In this document: positions 1 through 8,753 of the stretch, in pieces
Layout of the letters: the number at the start of each line of letters is the position of its first letter
How positions within the stretch are numbered: position 1 is the first letter of the stretch
Assembly: GCF_958453765.1 (NCBI RefSeq)
Contig: NZ_CAUDZA010000006.1
Location: 1 to 64,000, forward strand
Origin: Phascolarctobacterium_A succinatutens_B
GTDB lineage: Bacteria; Bacillota; Negativicutes; Acidaminococcales; Acidaminococcaceae
DNA length: 64,000 nucleotides
Reading direction: 5' to 3'
Position numbers and translations under genes: made by a program
Notes under the pieces: generated by a model
Seen by the model: the letters and a program-made list of their open reading frames with translations, nothing else
The model's database searches: none
What the model was told of the DNA's origin: nothing

Positions 1-629
1 GCAGTCATGTATTCATCAGCCAGAAGCAGGGTGTTCTTGGCTTCTTCAATTTTTTGCTTGGCAGCGGCGGTTTCCGCTTCCTCGAAGCCGTAAGCGCTAC
101 GCATTTCGGCGTCAATGCTTGTGTTTTCGTAGGCAGGGAAGGTTACAGCCGACACATCATTCAAACGCTTAAACTTCAAGATGGTGCGCGTGTGTGTCTC
201 GACATTATAGCTAGCTTCTTCGATTTCTGCGAAAAAGCTGCAGGCCTCAATGTCGCCGCGTTTGATAAGCTCAAAGGTGTCGCGGCCGTCCTGGGTGTCT
301 GCAATGTCAGCCGCAAAGTCAAGTCCGTGCTCCGTTACGGAGAGCTGCAGAGTGTTGTTCTTTGTGCGTGCCAGCAGCTTGTCAGTCTGATGGTTGCGTG
401 TAAAGACGCAGTCAGACATGTCGCAGCCGTCAAGAGCGTGTGCGTCGATGATTTCACAATAGTCAATATCACCAATGCTGAACAGAACCGTCTTTTCACC
501 GAAAAGCATTGCCGTTCCCGCAATTCGCCGCTGTTTATTATCGCTGTCGTCAGCGGCCGGAGCGGACCGAATGCAGAATTTAGGATTATACGGTGACGCG
601 TAAAGCTTAGTGTTTTTTGTATCACTCAC
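1..629 (-). CDS. HK97-family prohead protease, partial (3' end beyond the window)
   Basis: Maturation protease that trims scaffold and capsid protein during procapsid assembly. Reading the minus strand from a GTG at 629 gives a frame open to the left edge. It contains the family signature of a GDIEACSFF-type segment followed by a DVSAVTFPAY segment, as in the U35 prohead proteases. The GTG overlaps the portal stop by 4 bases (GTGA), and GGAGGTG lies about 9 bases upstream, so translational coupling is likely. Portal, protease, then capsid is the usual HK97-type order, so the major capsid gene should lie just left of the window. The C-terminus cannot be seen. Confidence 0.88.
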   Translation of the reverse strand, partial: MSDTKNTKLYASPYNPKFCIRSAPAADDSDNKQRRIAGTAMLFGEKTVLFSIGDIDYCEIIDAHALDGCDMSDCVFTRNHQTDKLLARTKNNTLQLSVTEHGLDFAADIADTQDGRDTFELIKRGDIEACSFFAEIEEASYNVETHTRTILKFKRLNDVSAVTFPAYENTSIDAEMRSAYGFEEAETAAAKQKIEEAKNTLLLADEYMT

Positions 630-1861
630 TCTTTTTCACCTCCTTCCACCTGTTCAGCGCCGATTTTGCCAGCCTGGTACTGGTTAGCAAGCTCTGCGTC
701 AATATAGTTCAAAGATACCAAGCGCTTTTCGCCGCCCTCTACGGGGGCAAGGTTGAAGATTTCCCTTGCTTCGTTAACAGAGAGCATTCCGAACGGCATC
801 AGTTCTTTGGTCAGGGTGATTTTGCTGCTTGTAGATGCATACTGCAGGCGGTTAGCTTCAAAGTGAATTCTGTTGCCTACAGCAATTTCTCTTTGCGTAA
901 ATATTTTTCTTGTAAGCTCCAGCCCTAAGCGGATCGCAATGGGTTCAATGACGCTTTCATAGAAAGCGCCCCATTGCTCTTCATTGTAGCGGGCCATTAA
1001 GATGTCCTCACTGACGTGGAAATAGGCCATTATGTCCTTGCGCACAACTTCCATTTGCTTGTCATCGGCCACGGTCGGCTGATTCTTCAGTTCGATGTAT
1101 TCTGTTCTGGTGTCCAGCGCCGCAATGCCGCCATTATTGGATAGATTCATATAGTCTTTCACGAAGGCTTCCTGCTGCTTCTTTAAGTCATCATTATGCA
1201 GGTTTACATTTGATTTGATGATGCCCTTTAAGCGGTTATTGTTGTTTACCGCCGCCGCGAAGCCTTTGTTGACGATGTTCAGCAGGCCGATTTGCGGCTT
1301 TAGGGTTCTTTCGTTGTCCTCTCCGAAAAGGTCACTGGGGCCGAAGAAGCGGCGTAGATGGCACAGCTCTTCATAAGGGACAGTCATGCGAAAGCCGTTT
1401 CCAAACGTAAAACGAACGAAAAGCATCTTGTTTGATTCAAGAAATTCTGCCTGTGCATAGGCGATAGGGTAGAGGCCTATAGGATTGCCGCGCAGGTCCT
1501 TCGCAATATAAATAAAAGCGTTATTGTCTTTTGCCCATAGCGTAACAACTTTGTAGATGAATTCAAAGCTGTTCATGTACTCGTTGGGAGAGATTTCAAG
1601 CAGCGCCTGCAGCCTGCTGTCGCCGTCCTTGATGCCTCCGTCTATGATGCGCTGTACTTTGGGCTTCAGCTTGGCCGCATTCTCTGCCAGGCAGTCTATG
1701 CAGACGCGCGTAAACAGGTTTTGGTAGCTCTCAGCGCCGCCAGCCTGCGCCAGATTTACGTCCTGATTCAGAGACACAAAGCGTACAAGGTTGACGGGTT
1801 CCGCTGCCGGTGTCGGGTTTCGGCCGAAGATTTTACTATACATTGAGCGGAATATATTCAT
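626..1861 (-). CDS. Phage portal protein, HK97 family
   Basis: Forms the dodecameric ring at the capsid vertex through which DNA is packaged and to which the tail attaches. The protein has 411 aa, normal for the family. It shows the typical C-terminal helical part: an AYFHVSEDIL segment, then an EEQWGAFYE..IEPIA..LGLELT region around residues 290-320. It lies between TerL (14 bases upstream) and the protease (4-base overlap), the standard packaging-module order. An ATG preceded by GGAGG supports the start. No frameshift is seen. Confidence 0.93.
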   Translation of the reverse strand: MNIFRSMYSKIFGRNPTPAAEPVNLVRFVSLNQDVNLAQAGGAESYQNLFTRVCIDCLAENAAKLKPKVQRIIDGGIKDGDSRLQALLEISPNEYMNSFEFIYKVVTLWAKDNNAFIYIAKDLRGNPIGLYPIAYAQAEFLESNKMLFVRFTFGNGFRMTVPYEELCHLRRFFGPSDLFGEDNERTLKPQIGLLNIVNKGFAAAVNNNNRLKGIIKSNVNLHNDDLKKQQEAFVKDYMNLSNNGGIAALDTRTEYIELKNQPTVADDKQMEVVRKDIMAYFHVSEDILMARYNEEQWGAFYESVIEPIAIRLGLELTRKIFTQREIAVGNRIHFEANRLQYASTSSKITLTKELMPFGMLSVNEAREIFNLAPVEGGEKRLVSLNYIDAELANQYQAGKIGAEQVEGGEKE

Positions 1862-1875
1862 GTTTTCCTCCTAAA

Positions 1876-3564
1876 CTAAAGCGTGAAAGAATTGTAATCT
1901 GCCAGGTGTTTTTCCATAGTGACGTAAGCGTCCAGCAAAGAAGCTGTACCGTCAATACGTCGGAGCTGATTGGCTTTCATAGGCTGTATATTGCCGTTGA
2001 TGTCTATGTCAATGGCAGTGTTGGAAAGGCACCATTTCAAAATAGGGTTATTGTTGTAAATGATGCGTTTGGCTTTCAAGTCCGCGCCCATGTTGTGCAT
2101 AGGACTGGAAAGTGTTTTTTTGCCTTGAATTACCTGCTCCATTGCTTCATGGCCGAAGTTGCTAATCATGTCGTCAACCCAGTATTTTGCGCTCCAGCTG
2201 TCATAGCCACACCAGAGCATCATCATGCCGTATTTGTTCACCAGCTCGCAGAACCATGCTGTCACGTCTTCGTAGCGAATTTTACTACCGGCACAAACGC
2301 GCATGAGGCCTTGCTGCACCCATAGATTATATTGGATTTTATCCTGTTCGCTGCGTTCTTCCAGCAGATCTTCGGGAAGCCAATACATCTGCATGACATA
2401 TATAGGGCCGTCAGCCTGCTTTTTGAAGATGGCCGTCGCACAGGTTAAGTCCGTCGTGCGTGATAGGTCCGCTCCGCCGATAAAATAACGCGGTTTTAGT
2501 TGTTCGATGTTAAAGCGCTCTTCGTTATTGAGTGCCTCGAATGTCAGCCATGCACTGCCGGAGGTTTCACGCATATTGAAGTCCTTGCAAAGCAGGTTCT
2601 TGACAAGTTCCGGATTATGCTGCGCCTTTTTTACCTTGTTTTGCAGCTGCGCAAGGCTTTTTATGGTGCCTAAGCCAGGATTAGCTTTTATAAAGCATTC
2701 CGGCTTTTGCCATTCCTCGCGGTCGTCCAGTTCATAAACAAAGAAAAGGACATGTTCGTCTATATAGCTGCCGTTATCGTAACCATTGATAATGTCTTGA
2801 GCTTCGCTGTATTTAACATCAAAAATGCCTTCACGCACTGTTCCGGCGGTTGAGATAATCAAACACAACGGCTGCTCCCTGGCGCTCATACCGTCTACGA
2901 GTACGTCATAAAGGTTTCTGTCCTTGATGGCGTGCAGCTCGTCAATGATGGCCGCGTGTAGGTTTAGGCCGTCAAGCGTATTGCTGTCGCTGGACAACGG
3001 CCTGAATGTGCCGTCATTGAGCTTGCATTGTATTTCGCTGACAAGCAGCTTCGCCCGGCGCATTAAGGACGGGCTTTTCTGTACCATGCGTTTAGCTTCC
3101 AGCCAAACTATTTTTGCCTGGTCCTTCATTGTAGCAGCGCTGACGATTTCAGGGCCTTTTTCTTTATCGGCAAAAAGCATGTAATTACCGATGGCGCTTC
3201 CTATTGTGGATTTTCCATTCTTGCGTCCGACAATAAGCACGCTTTCGCGGTATTTTCTAAAGCCTGTCGTCTTTTCTACAAAGCCAAACGTGGCTGCAAT
3301 GAAGGCTTTCTGCCATAGCTCCAGCCGGATGCCTTTACCGCCATTCCTGCCCTTGCTTTGCTTGCAGTATTTTTCGATAAAGGTAATAACCTTTTCCGCC
3401 TTTGCGCTGTCATAGATATACGGCCCGTCGGTATCGTCAAGGTCAGCGCAAAGCTTCTCCAGCGTGCGGGTGATTTTATGGCAGGCAATAATATCGCCGC
3501 GCTGGATGGCTGCGTAATATTCCCTGATAGGGTTAGCTGTTGCAGAAGTCTTCAAAGCCGTCAT
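1876..3564 (-). CDS. terL: Phage terminase large subunit (TerL)
   Basis: ATP-driven DNA packaging motor with a headful or site-specific nuclease. The 562-aa protein has a Walker A-like GRKNGKS (about residues 113-119) and a Walker B IIDELH (about 206-211) in the N-terminal ATPase. The C-terminal RNase H-like nuclease begins at GGADLS (about 363-368), with a second acidic patch at CGYDSW (about 455). The size and motifs fit the terminase_1 family of HK97-like phages. The start overlaps the end of TerS by 32 bases, so the two are translationally coupled. It appears intact. Confidence 0.95.
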   Translation of the reverse strand: MTALKTSATANPIREYYAAIQRGDIIACHKITRTLEKLCADLDDTDGPYIYDSAKAEKVITFIEKYCKQSKGRNGGKGIRLELWQKAFIAATFGFVEKTTGFRKYRESVLIVGRKNGKSTIGSAIGNYMLFADKEKGPEIVSAATMKDQAKIVWLEAKRMVQKSPSLMRRAKLLVSEIQCKLNDGTFRPLSSDSNTLDGLNLHAAIIDELHAIKDRNLYDVLVDGMSAREQPLCLIISTAGTVREGIFDVKYSEAQDIINGYDNGSYIDEHVLFFVYELDDREEWQKPECFIKANPGLGTIKSLAQLQNKVKKAQHNPELVKNLLCKDFNMRETSGSAWLTFEALNNEERFNIEQLKPRYFIGGADLSRTTDLTCATAIFKKQADGPIYVMQMYWLPEDLLEERSEQDKIQYNLWVQQGLMRVCAGSKIRYEDVTAWFCELVNKYGMMMLWCGYDSWSAKYWVDDMISNFGHEAMEQVIQGKKTLSSPMHNMGADLKAKRIIYNNNPILKWCLSNTAIDIDINGNIQPMKANQLRRIDGTASLLDAYVTMEKHLADYNSFTL

Positions 3565-3940
3565 CCGGAGGCTTGCTGCTGGTATCGGAACGGGCCAGAA
3601 AGTCCGCCAGCTGCTTCATGATTGTCTGGTAATTTTTGTTGATGGAGTTATACAGCCTTGCCTTCGGACGCTCGCGCTCATAGGGCGGAGTGTTCTCCGA
3701 TTGTGTGAACATTTCCGTAAGGCCATTCTGTTCAAGGTCTTTTTCCATGTCCTCCAGCTGTACCTTCATCCAGGCTGCCCTTTTGACAAGTCCGGCCAGG
3801 TATTCCTTTTCTTCGTGGTTACGTGCAGCGAAAATCTTATTCAGACGTGTAACCTCGCGCCGAACACGGCTGCTGGATGTCAAGGCTGCAGCTTTTACCT
3901 CTGGTTTTACCGCTTTTTCTTTTTTCTTAGGTGTTGCCAT
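3533..3940 (-). CDS. terS: Phage terminase small subunit, P27-like
   Basis: DNA-recognition subunit that brings the phage end to TerL. The 135-aa protein has a Lys/Ala-rich N-terminus, an RVRREVTRLNKIF helix and an acidic middle (LEDMEKDLEQNGL), ending in a helix that covers residues ADFLARSD. This layout resembles the P27 family, and the gene lies directly before TerL. AAAGGAGG lies about 10 bases before the ATG. The family call rests mainly on context and length, since small subunits diverge fast. Confidence 0.82.
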   Translation of the reverse strand: MATPKKKEKAVKPEVKAAALTSSSRVRREVTRLNKIFAARNHEEKEYLAGLVKRAAWMKVQLEDMEKDLEQNGLTEMFTQSENTPPYERERPKARLYNSINKNYQTIMKQLADFLARSDTSSKPPDDGFEDFCNS

Positions 3941-3962
3941 AAGCGCCGCCTCCTTTCATGTT

Positions 3963-4295
3963 TTAAGCTTCGCCGTTGTTGGCTTCGTCAGATACTTGCA
4001 CAAGCTGGCCATTAGCGTCAAACGCCAGCCCGCGCCGCGTGGAGCCGAATTTCTGATAATGTTCGATGTTGTGGCATTCCTGGCAAAGGTATTCCAGGTT
4101 AGCCGGGTTTAGGCTGATGCTGTGGTCTGTGATGTTGTCGGGCGTTAATGCTGTTTTGTGATGCACGATTTTGCCGGGTTTGGCAATTCCGCGCCGCCTG
4201 CAGCGTTCACAAAGGCCTTGTACGCTTGTGATGTATGCCTTGCGGCATTTAAGCCACGCTTTTGACTTGTAAAATTGTTCCGCCCATGGTTTCAT
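3963..4295 (-). CDS. HNH endonuclease of the packaging module
   Basis: The 110-aa protein has a zinc-binding pair LCERC (C29, C32), the HNH histidines at IVHHK (45-46), Asn in LNPANLEYLC and the closing CQECHN (C71, C74, H75). In many HK97-type cos phages an HNH protein sits beside the terminase genes and is needed for end cleavage during packaging. The position immediately before TerS fits this. AGAGAGGC precedes the ATG. The order HNH-TerS-TerL-portal-protease suggests one late transcript. Confidence 0.92.
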   Translation of the reverse strand: MKPWAEQFYKSKAWLKCRKAYITSVQGLCERCRRRGIAKPGKIVHHKTALTPDNITDHSISLNPANLEYLCQECHNIEHYQKFGSTRRGLAFDANGQLVQVSDEANNGEA

Positions 4296-4704
4296 GCTTT
4301 TGCCTCTCTTTAATGTATTTGCCTATATCTAAAATAGCACACAAGCAGGTGACAAGGAGCGACATGTTTATGTGTTCGAATATGCGCATGTGATTTTTGT
4401 ACAGAAAAACAGCTAAAAATAAAAAACTCTTCCAATAGTGCCGCAAAAAATTCCTTGCTTTTTCTTTCTTGTCATTTCTTTGGCTGAAAAAACCCTTGCT
4501 TCAGCGCCGAAAAGCCAGCGCCAAAGCCATATTCGGCGGTTAGGGAGTAAGGATACCACCAATTTTTTAGGGAGGGGGCCTTACGCGCGACCAATTTATT
4601 GTGTTAAGGTAGCGCGCCGGTACGGCGTTAAACGTGAAAAAAATCTCGATACGGGGGGGCTTGCATATCGTTGGCTAATTGTCAGAATATTCACTGATTT
4701 ACGA
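4296..4704. other. Non-coding gap before the packaging genes (possible cos region)
   Basis: About 400 bases without a convincing gene; short frames here have no ribosome binding site or recognisable product. It holds a GC-rich patch with a run of seven G and short GCGCG arms (about 4570-4660). In cos phages with an adjacent HNH nuclease the cohesive-end site often lies here, next to TerS, and a late promoter must also lie somewhere in it. Both are inference; no cos core can be recognised by eye. Confidence 0.35.
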
Positions 4705-4730
4705 ATAAAAAAGAGCGGCTTGAACCGCTC
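4702..4730 (-). terminator. Intrinsic terminator of the early (leftward) operon
   Basis: On the minus strand a GAGCGG/CCGCTC hairpin (arms 4725-4730 and 4713-4718) is followed by six T. It lies 11 bases after the stop of the HTH regulator at 4741 and separates the early/replication transcript from the late packaging genes. Confidence 0.85.
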
Positions 4731-4740
4731 GTGTGTTTGA

Positions 4741-5151
4741 TTATATTTTTTTCTTGCGTTGTGCTGCCTTGGCAGCCGCTTCCAGGGCTACTCCATGAAG
4801 CCGTTGTGCCTGGCGCTCTGAATAGTTGATGAGCCTGGCAATCTCCGACCATCCTTTGCCGTGCAGATAGCGTTCGGCTAAGATGGTCTTGCAAGCCCGA
4901 GTCTTTTCCGGATCATGTTGGCCGTGCTTTGAAATCAGCAGGCTGTCTATGATTCTTTGTGCAGCGCGGTAGAGCTGTTTGTGTTTGTTAATCTTTGCCA
5001 ATTGCTCAGCCTTCAGGTCTGAGTAGCTTTGCGGCTCATTGATTGTTTGCTCCAGGTGCTGCAGATGCTCAAGCTGGCCTTGCAGCCTGAGCACGTCCTG
5101 TTCTGCTACGATTACGCTTTGTAGTTTAGTTTTGATTCCTTGGCTGTCCAT
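4741..5151 (-). CDS. Phage late-transcription regulator-like protein (DUF1492/ArpU-type)
   Basis: The 136-aa protein has an N-terminal coiled coil (about residues 5-45, LQGQLEHLQHLEQTI) and a C-terminal sigma-region-4-like helix-turn-helix, with YLHGKGWSEIARLINYSERQ around residues 95-114. Proteins of this layout (ArpU, RinA, DUF1492) are the last gene of the early operon in Gram-positive phages and switch on late genes. The position fits: it is the last gene before the terminator and the terminase block. It overlaps RusA by 26 bases. The family assignment comes from shape and context. Confidence 0.68.
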   Translation of the reverse strand: MDSQGIKTKLQSVIVAEQDVLRLQGQLEHLQHLEQTINEPQSYSDLKAEQLAKINKHKQLYRAAQRIIDSLLISKHGQHDPEKTRACKTILAERYLHGKGWSEIARLINYSERQAQRLHGVALEAAAKAAQRKKKI

Positions 5152-5578
5152 ATTTTTCTCCCTCCGGTTTCAGATAGACAAACACTTCTAGCCTTGGCTC
5201 TTTGCGGTCTATGGTGAAGTCCATATCGCGAGCCAAGGCGAATTTATCGTTAGGATATACGCCAGCATCTTCCAGCGCATCCATGAGCAGCTTATGTGCA
5301 TTATGCATATCTCTTGTTCTGCCGTCAGGCCAATAGGCAACCAGCTCGACAACTACCTTCACGCCTTTTGCCGGAGTCTGCCAGCCTTGCCGCCGCACTT
5401 CGGCCAGCGCCGTGAACCTGGCGTATTCCTTCCAGCTGCGGGCCTGTGGTGTGAGCACGCGGTCACGCTGGTTCGGTCTATAGTTTGGCGCATAGCAATG
5501 GTTCACGCTTGGAGGTATATCCAGCGTGATTCTAAGAGTCTTTTCCTGTGGCTCTGTTGATGTGTTTTTTTGTGGCAT
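5126..5578 (-). CDS. rusA: RusA-family Holliday junction resolvase
   Basis: Resolves four-way junctions made during phage replication and recombination. The 150-aa protein begins its domain with LRITLDIPPSVNHCY. The conserved acidic set is visible as RDMHN, LLMDAL and YPNDK, spaced as in RusA, and a conserved Lys lies between them. Length is normal (about 120-150 aa). It overlaps the Rep gene at its start and the HTH gene at its end, so all three form one translationally linked string. Confidence 0.92.
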   Translation of the reverse strand: MPQKNTSTEPQEKTLRITLDIPPSVNHCYAPNYRPNQRDRVLTPQARSWKEYARFTALAEVRRQGWQTPAKGVKVVVELVAYWPDGRTRDMHNAHKLLMDALEDAGVYPNDKFALARDMDFTIDRKEPRLEVFVYLKPEGEKYGQPRNQN

Positions 5579-6317
5579 GGCTATTCCTTCTTTCTGGGGA
5601 GATTTTTATACAACGGTAATATTGATATGGCCAACCGGTCCATTCGCTTACACCGCTTACGATGCTGTCGGTTATTACCGTGTAGCCCTTTGGTGCTGTC
5701 GGATATTCACGCCAGCTGTCGGCCTTAACTTTGTAATTTTTTTCTATAGGCTTCTTCAGGTTCCGTGACGCACACCAGCGCTTGTGATGCACGCAGCGTT
5801 CCGGATCATTGAAAGTTTTATTTGTTTGCTTAATCAGATAATGAGCCAGGCGGTCATAATCGCCGCTGTTGTCGAGGTTGGTCGTGTGGATGCGGCCATG
5901 TCTCCAGGATGCAGCAATGTCAGCAAGGTCTATGCCCTTATTGATTACAAGATGATGATGCATAGACTTCTTGCCATACTCAGTTACGGCAATATATTTG
6001 AATTCCAGGGCGGCTCTTTTATATTTTTTCCTCATGGATAAAAGAAAAGCAGACAGGTCTTTCTTAGCAGCTTCAGGGTTGAGCGCTCTGTTCTCCGGGC
6101 TGTAGGTAAGGATAAGGTGGTAGTCGTTGGCTCCAAAGTTGGTATTGATCAGGCGAGAAAGCTTTTTCTGAGCGCGGCGTTCGTTAACCTTGGCCATGGC
6201 TTCAGATGTTTTTTCTATGCGCGGTCCTCTGGTCATATTTTTGCCCTTATAATTAAAGCTACAAGTTTTTTCAACTTCCAGGACTTCGCCGCAATAGATT
6301 TCTTTTTTCTTGTACAC
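5532..6317 (-). CDS. HUH-type rolling-circle Rep-like endonuclease
   Basis: Predicted replication initiator that nicks one strand and stays bound to the 5' end. The 261-aa protein has the three motifs of HUH endonucleases in order: HLILTYS (motif 1), SMHHHLVINKG (metal-binding histidines, about residue 115) and DRLAHYLIKQTNK (Tyr of motif 3). A GTG at 6317 is chosen because GGTGGTGA lies 6 bases before it; a TTG at 6323 is possible but almost touches that site. Rep proteins of this kind occur in some Firmicutes prophages as well as plasmids. Function is inferred from motifs. Confidence 0.8.
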   Translation of the reverse strand: MYKKKEIYCGEVLEVEKTCSFNYKGKNMTRGPRIEKTSEAMAKVNERRAQKKLSRLINTNFGANDYHLILTYSPENRALNPEAAKKDLSAFLLSMRKKYKRAALEFKYIAVTEYGKKSMHHHLVINKGIDLADIAASWRHGRIHTTNLDNSGDYDRLAHYLIKQTNKTFNDPERCVHHKRWCASRNLKKPIEKNYKVKADSWREYPTAPKGYTVITDSIVSGVSEWTGWPYQYYRCIKISPERRNSHATKKHINRATGKDS

Positions 6318-6400
6318 AATCAATCACCACCGGAGTCAAAGAGTAAATTTCTTTCGCAGCCCTATGGGTGCGATTAAGTTAATATGCTATATCAAGCTAA

Positions 6401-6421
6401 TGCGAGGGGTTTAACCTCGCA
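6401..6421. repeat. Perfect 7-bp hairpin upstream of the Rep gene
   Basis: TGCGAGG and CCTCGCA arms enclose a 7-base loop, followed by an AT-rich stretch (about 6425-6450) and a second short CGCGC/GCGCG pair. There is no T-run on either strand, so it is not an ordinary terminator. Its place between ParB and Rep makes it a candidate replication origin or Rep-binding site. Confidence 0.4.
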
Positions 6422-6574
6422 GCTTTCTACTATAATATATATTTGTTTTATCGCGCACTTTAGGGCGCGGGCTGGATAAAGTGATATACTTCTTCTTTGG
6501 TTCTGCGCCATCTGTTTGCTTGTATATAACATATCGGCAGAAGCAGCCTGCGCCCTGTAATGCGCGTAAATTAT

Positions 6575-7990
6575 TTAATTGTTTTTCCTATGGAAAACTT
6601 CATGGGTGCCGTCTATAAGCTCTTTTTCTTCTTGGCTAGTTTCATAGCCCAAGCTTTCCAGCCAGGTATAAAGTGCAATAATATCAGGCCTCTTGCGGTA
6701 TACGGGCCGCTTTTTCGAGTCCCAGCCGTAGTAGCCTCTAAAGTCTGTACTATCAGCAAAGAGCTGATAAACACATTGAGTTACGTTGTTCCGCTTTAAT
6801 TCATGCACCTTGTTGATAATCGCGATGCATCGTGCATCGTGTGAGCTGTAGGCTTTTTCAGGTATTCCTAAAACTTTAGCCAAGCCCTGATTGATTTGAT
6901 TTGTAGTGTAGCGCGGTGCTTCTGATACAACTGCATACACAGCTCCCTGTAGGGCGAGCATTATCTGTTCGTTGGAATGACAGTAGAAGTTTTCAACGAA
7001 GTGCTTACGCAGCTCATAATATTTTTGGCTAACTGCTTCCAGATCAGCCCAGGCTTTGGCTATGTTTTCGCGCTCCTTCTGAGCTTCCTTTGAAGATTTT
7101 GCCGGGGCATGTTTTACTTTGGAATAAAATTCTAAGTTCTTTTCGCCTCTATCGTAATAAATATAGTGATGTCTCTGGCCTTCTGGAATGGTAGGCAAAG
7201 CAGCAATAAAGTTTTCGTCAACCTTGTCGCCTTCAGGTACCTTTACAGATGCCAATAATTTATATTTGCTGGCGTTCCAGACATCTGTTCTGGAAAGGAC
7301 GGTAGCATTATTTAATTGCGGAATGCTTTTAATATCTTCCATGAAGGTCTTTTCTGCCTCTTCGGCTAAGGCTGATTTTACTGCAGGCATGAAGCCGAAC
7401 GTGCCAATCTTTTCCAGCAGCTCGTTACGCTTTTCTTCGTCCTTCACTTTGCTTAATGCTTCAAATTCTACAAGCTTTGGCTGGCGTTCTTCGTAGGCTT
7501 TTTTTACTTTCGTCTTGTCAAACTGTGTAAGACGCAGGCTATCGCGCACGGTCGTTTCCGAAAAGCCACTGTATTCGCTGATTTTTCCGACTGGCCAGCC
7601 GAATTCTAACTGCAGCTGTTGAAAGCCAAGGCCTTCTTCCAGGGGCGTGAGCTGTCGGCGTTGCATGTTTTCATGGAGCATCAGGGCGATTTGTTCCGCC
7701 GGTGTTATCTCCATATCGATAGCGCAAGGCAATTCTTTAAAGCCTGCAGCCTTCGCCGCTGCCATGCGTCTATGGCCAATGATGACGGTATAGCTATCGT
7801 CAAGCATATCGCCGTTCTCGTCGCGATCAGGGACAACAGTAAGATTCTGTTTTATGCCGACGGCCTTAATGCTTTCGACCAGCTCCGAAAGGTCTCCTAG
7901 GTCTTTTCTGGGGTTATGCGGATGCGGGTGCAGCCATTCAATAGGCAGGTTAAAAACGCAGATTTTAGGTTTGTTGTCTATTCCGAACAT
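6575..7990 (-). CDS. ParB/RepB-like protein with N-terminal ParB nuclease domain
   Basis: The 471-aa protein has the ParB-N signature: NPRKDLGDLSELVESI (about residues 26-41), GIKQNLTVV, then IGHRRMAAAKAAG (about 71-83) with the Arg pair that binds CTP in ParB. A helix-turn-helix follows around PVGKISEYSGFSETTVR. The remaining 300 residues are phage-specific and unrecognised. No ParA is present, so it is more likely an early DNA-binding or regulatory protein than half of a partition pair. AAAGGAGG precedes the ATG. Confidence 0.87.
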   Translation of the reverse strand: MFGIDNKPKICVFNLPIEWLHPHPHNPRKDLGDLSELVESIKAVGIKQNLTVVPDRDENGDMLDDSYTVIIGHRRMAAAKAAGFKELPCAIDMEITPAEQIALMLHENMQRRQLTPLEEGLGFQQLQLEFGWPVGKISEYSGFSETTVRDSLRLTQFDKTKVKKAYEERQPKLVEFEALSKVKDEEKRNELLEKIGTFGFMPAVKSALAEEAEKTFMEDIKSIPQLNNATVLSRTDVWNASKYKLLASVKVPEGDKVDENFIAALPTIPEGQRHHYIYYDRGEKNLEFYSKVKHAPAKSSKEAQKERENIAKAWADLEAVSQKYYELRKHFVENFYCHSNEQIMLALQGAVYAVVSEAPRYTTNQINQGLAKVLGIPEKAYSSHDARCIAIINKVHELKRNNVTQCVYQLFADSTDFRGYYGWDSKKRPVYRKRPDIIALYTWLESLGYETSQEEKELIDGTHEVFHRKNN

Positions 7991-8055
7991 GGTATCCTCC
8001 TTTGCAAATAGGCCGGGGACAGCGCCATGTTGTCCCCGGTTTTGGTCTTACTTAT

Positions 8056-8367
8056 TTATTGAACGTCAACGATTTCGATGCCAACAAGGTAATTTGCCAG
8101 CTTGTCGCGGTGGACAGTCAAGGTTACATCGCCAGCGGTAACGTCAACAACATCGTTTATACCATCATAGAGAATAGTGCCTTCTACCGGTTCAAAGTCA
8201 TCGCTGAGCCAGGAAGAGTCCTCATCAGTGTAAACAGCAAGGATTTCTGCTGCGCTGTCATCCTGCATATAATGGCGGGTTACAAGTTTGTTGCCGCCAA
8301 AGAGGTGAGTCAGCTCTACAATGTGGACCTTCTTTGCATCGCGCAGGGGTACATAATTTTTAATCAT
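8056..8367 (-). CDS. Hypothetical phage protein, 103 aa
   Basis: Not recognised. Mixed alpha/beta, acidic in the middle (DEDSSWLSDDFEPVEG), no membrane segment or zinc motif. AAAGGAGC lies 9 bases before the ATG, and the gene lies in the same direction as its neighbours in the early operon, so it is probably real. Confidence 0.65.
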   Translation of the reverse strand: MIKNYVPLRDAKKVHIVELTHLFGGNKLVTRHYMQDDSAAEILAVYTDEDSSWLSDDFEPVEGTILYDGINDVVDVTAGDVTLTVHRDKLANYLVGIEIVDVQ

Positions 8368-8451
8368 AATATCGGCTCCTTTCGTGCCTAAAAATATTTA
8401 TTTAGAGAGGCAGAATAGCCTCGCATTATATTTCTTCATATACTCTTTATC

Positions 8452-8703
8452 TCAACCTTTTGGCCAACATTTATTATGTTTCCATTCTCTGATACGCTCA
8501 TTGCGCATCGCACGACATTCAGCCGCTGCTTTGGCCTTAGCCTGGCGCTTCCCGTTCAGCACAGCCAAAACAAATTTATACTTTTTGTAATCGCTGCATA
8601 TTCTGCCGCAACCCGGTGAACGCACGTCGCATTCTCTACAGGGGCACGCTATTGATATGTCATATGCTTTCGCGCCACCAAAAGCCGTAGCTGCTTTAAT
8701 CAT
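8452..8703 (-). CDS. Small Cys-rich phage protein, 83 aa
   Basis: Four or five cysteines are clustered in the first half (ACPCRECDVRSPGCGRIC), followed by a basic Lys/Arg/Ala-rich helix. The pattern suggests a small zinc-binding protein. Function is unknown. AAAGGA lies upstream of the ATG. Confidence 0.6.
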   Translation of the reverse strand: MIKAATAFGGAKAYDISIACPCRECDVRSPGCGRICSDYKKYKFVLAVLNGKRQAKAKAAAECRAMRNERIREWKHNKCWPKG

Positions 8704-8753
8704 CTTGCTTATACGTCCTTTCTTCTTCCGTCGCAGAGCGCAGGCCGCAGCTG

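Noticed and set aside
4249..4446. Minus-strand ORF of 65 codons upstream of the HNH gene
   Set aside because: No binding site, overlaps the HNH start in another frame, and no recognisable features.
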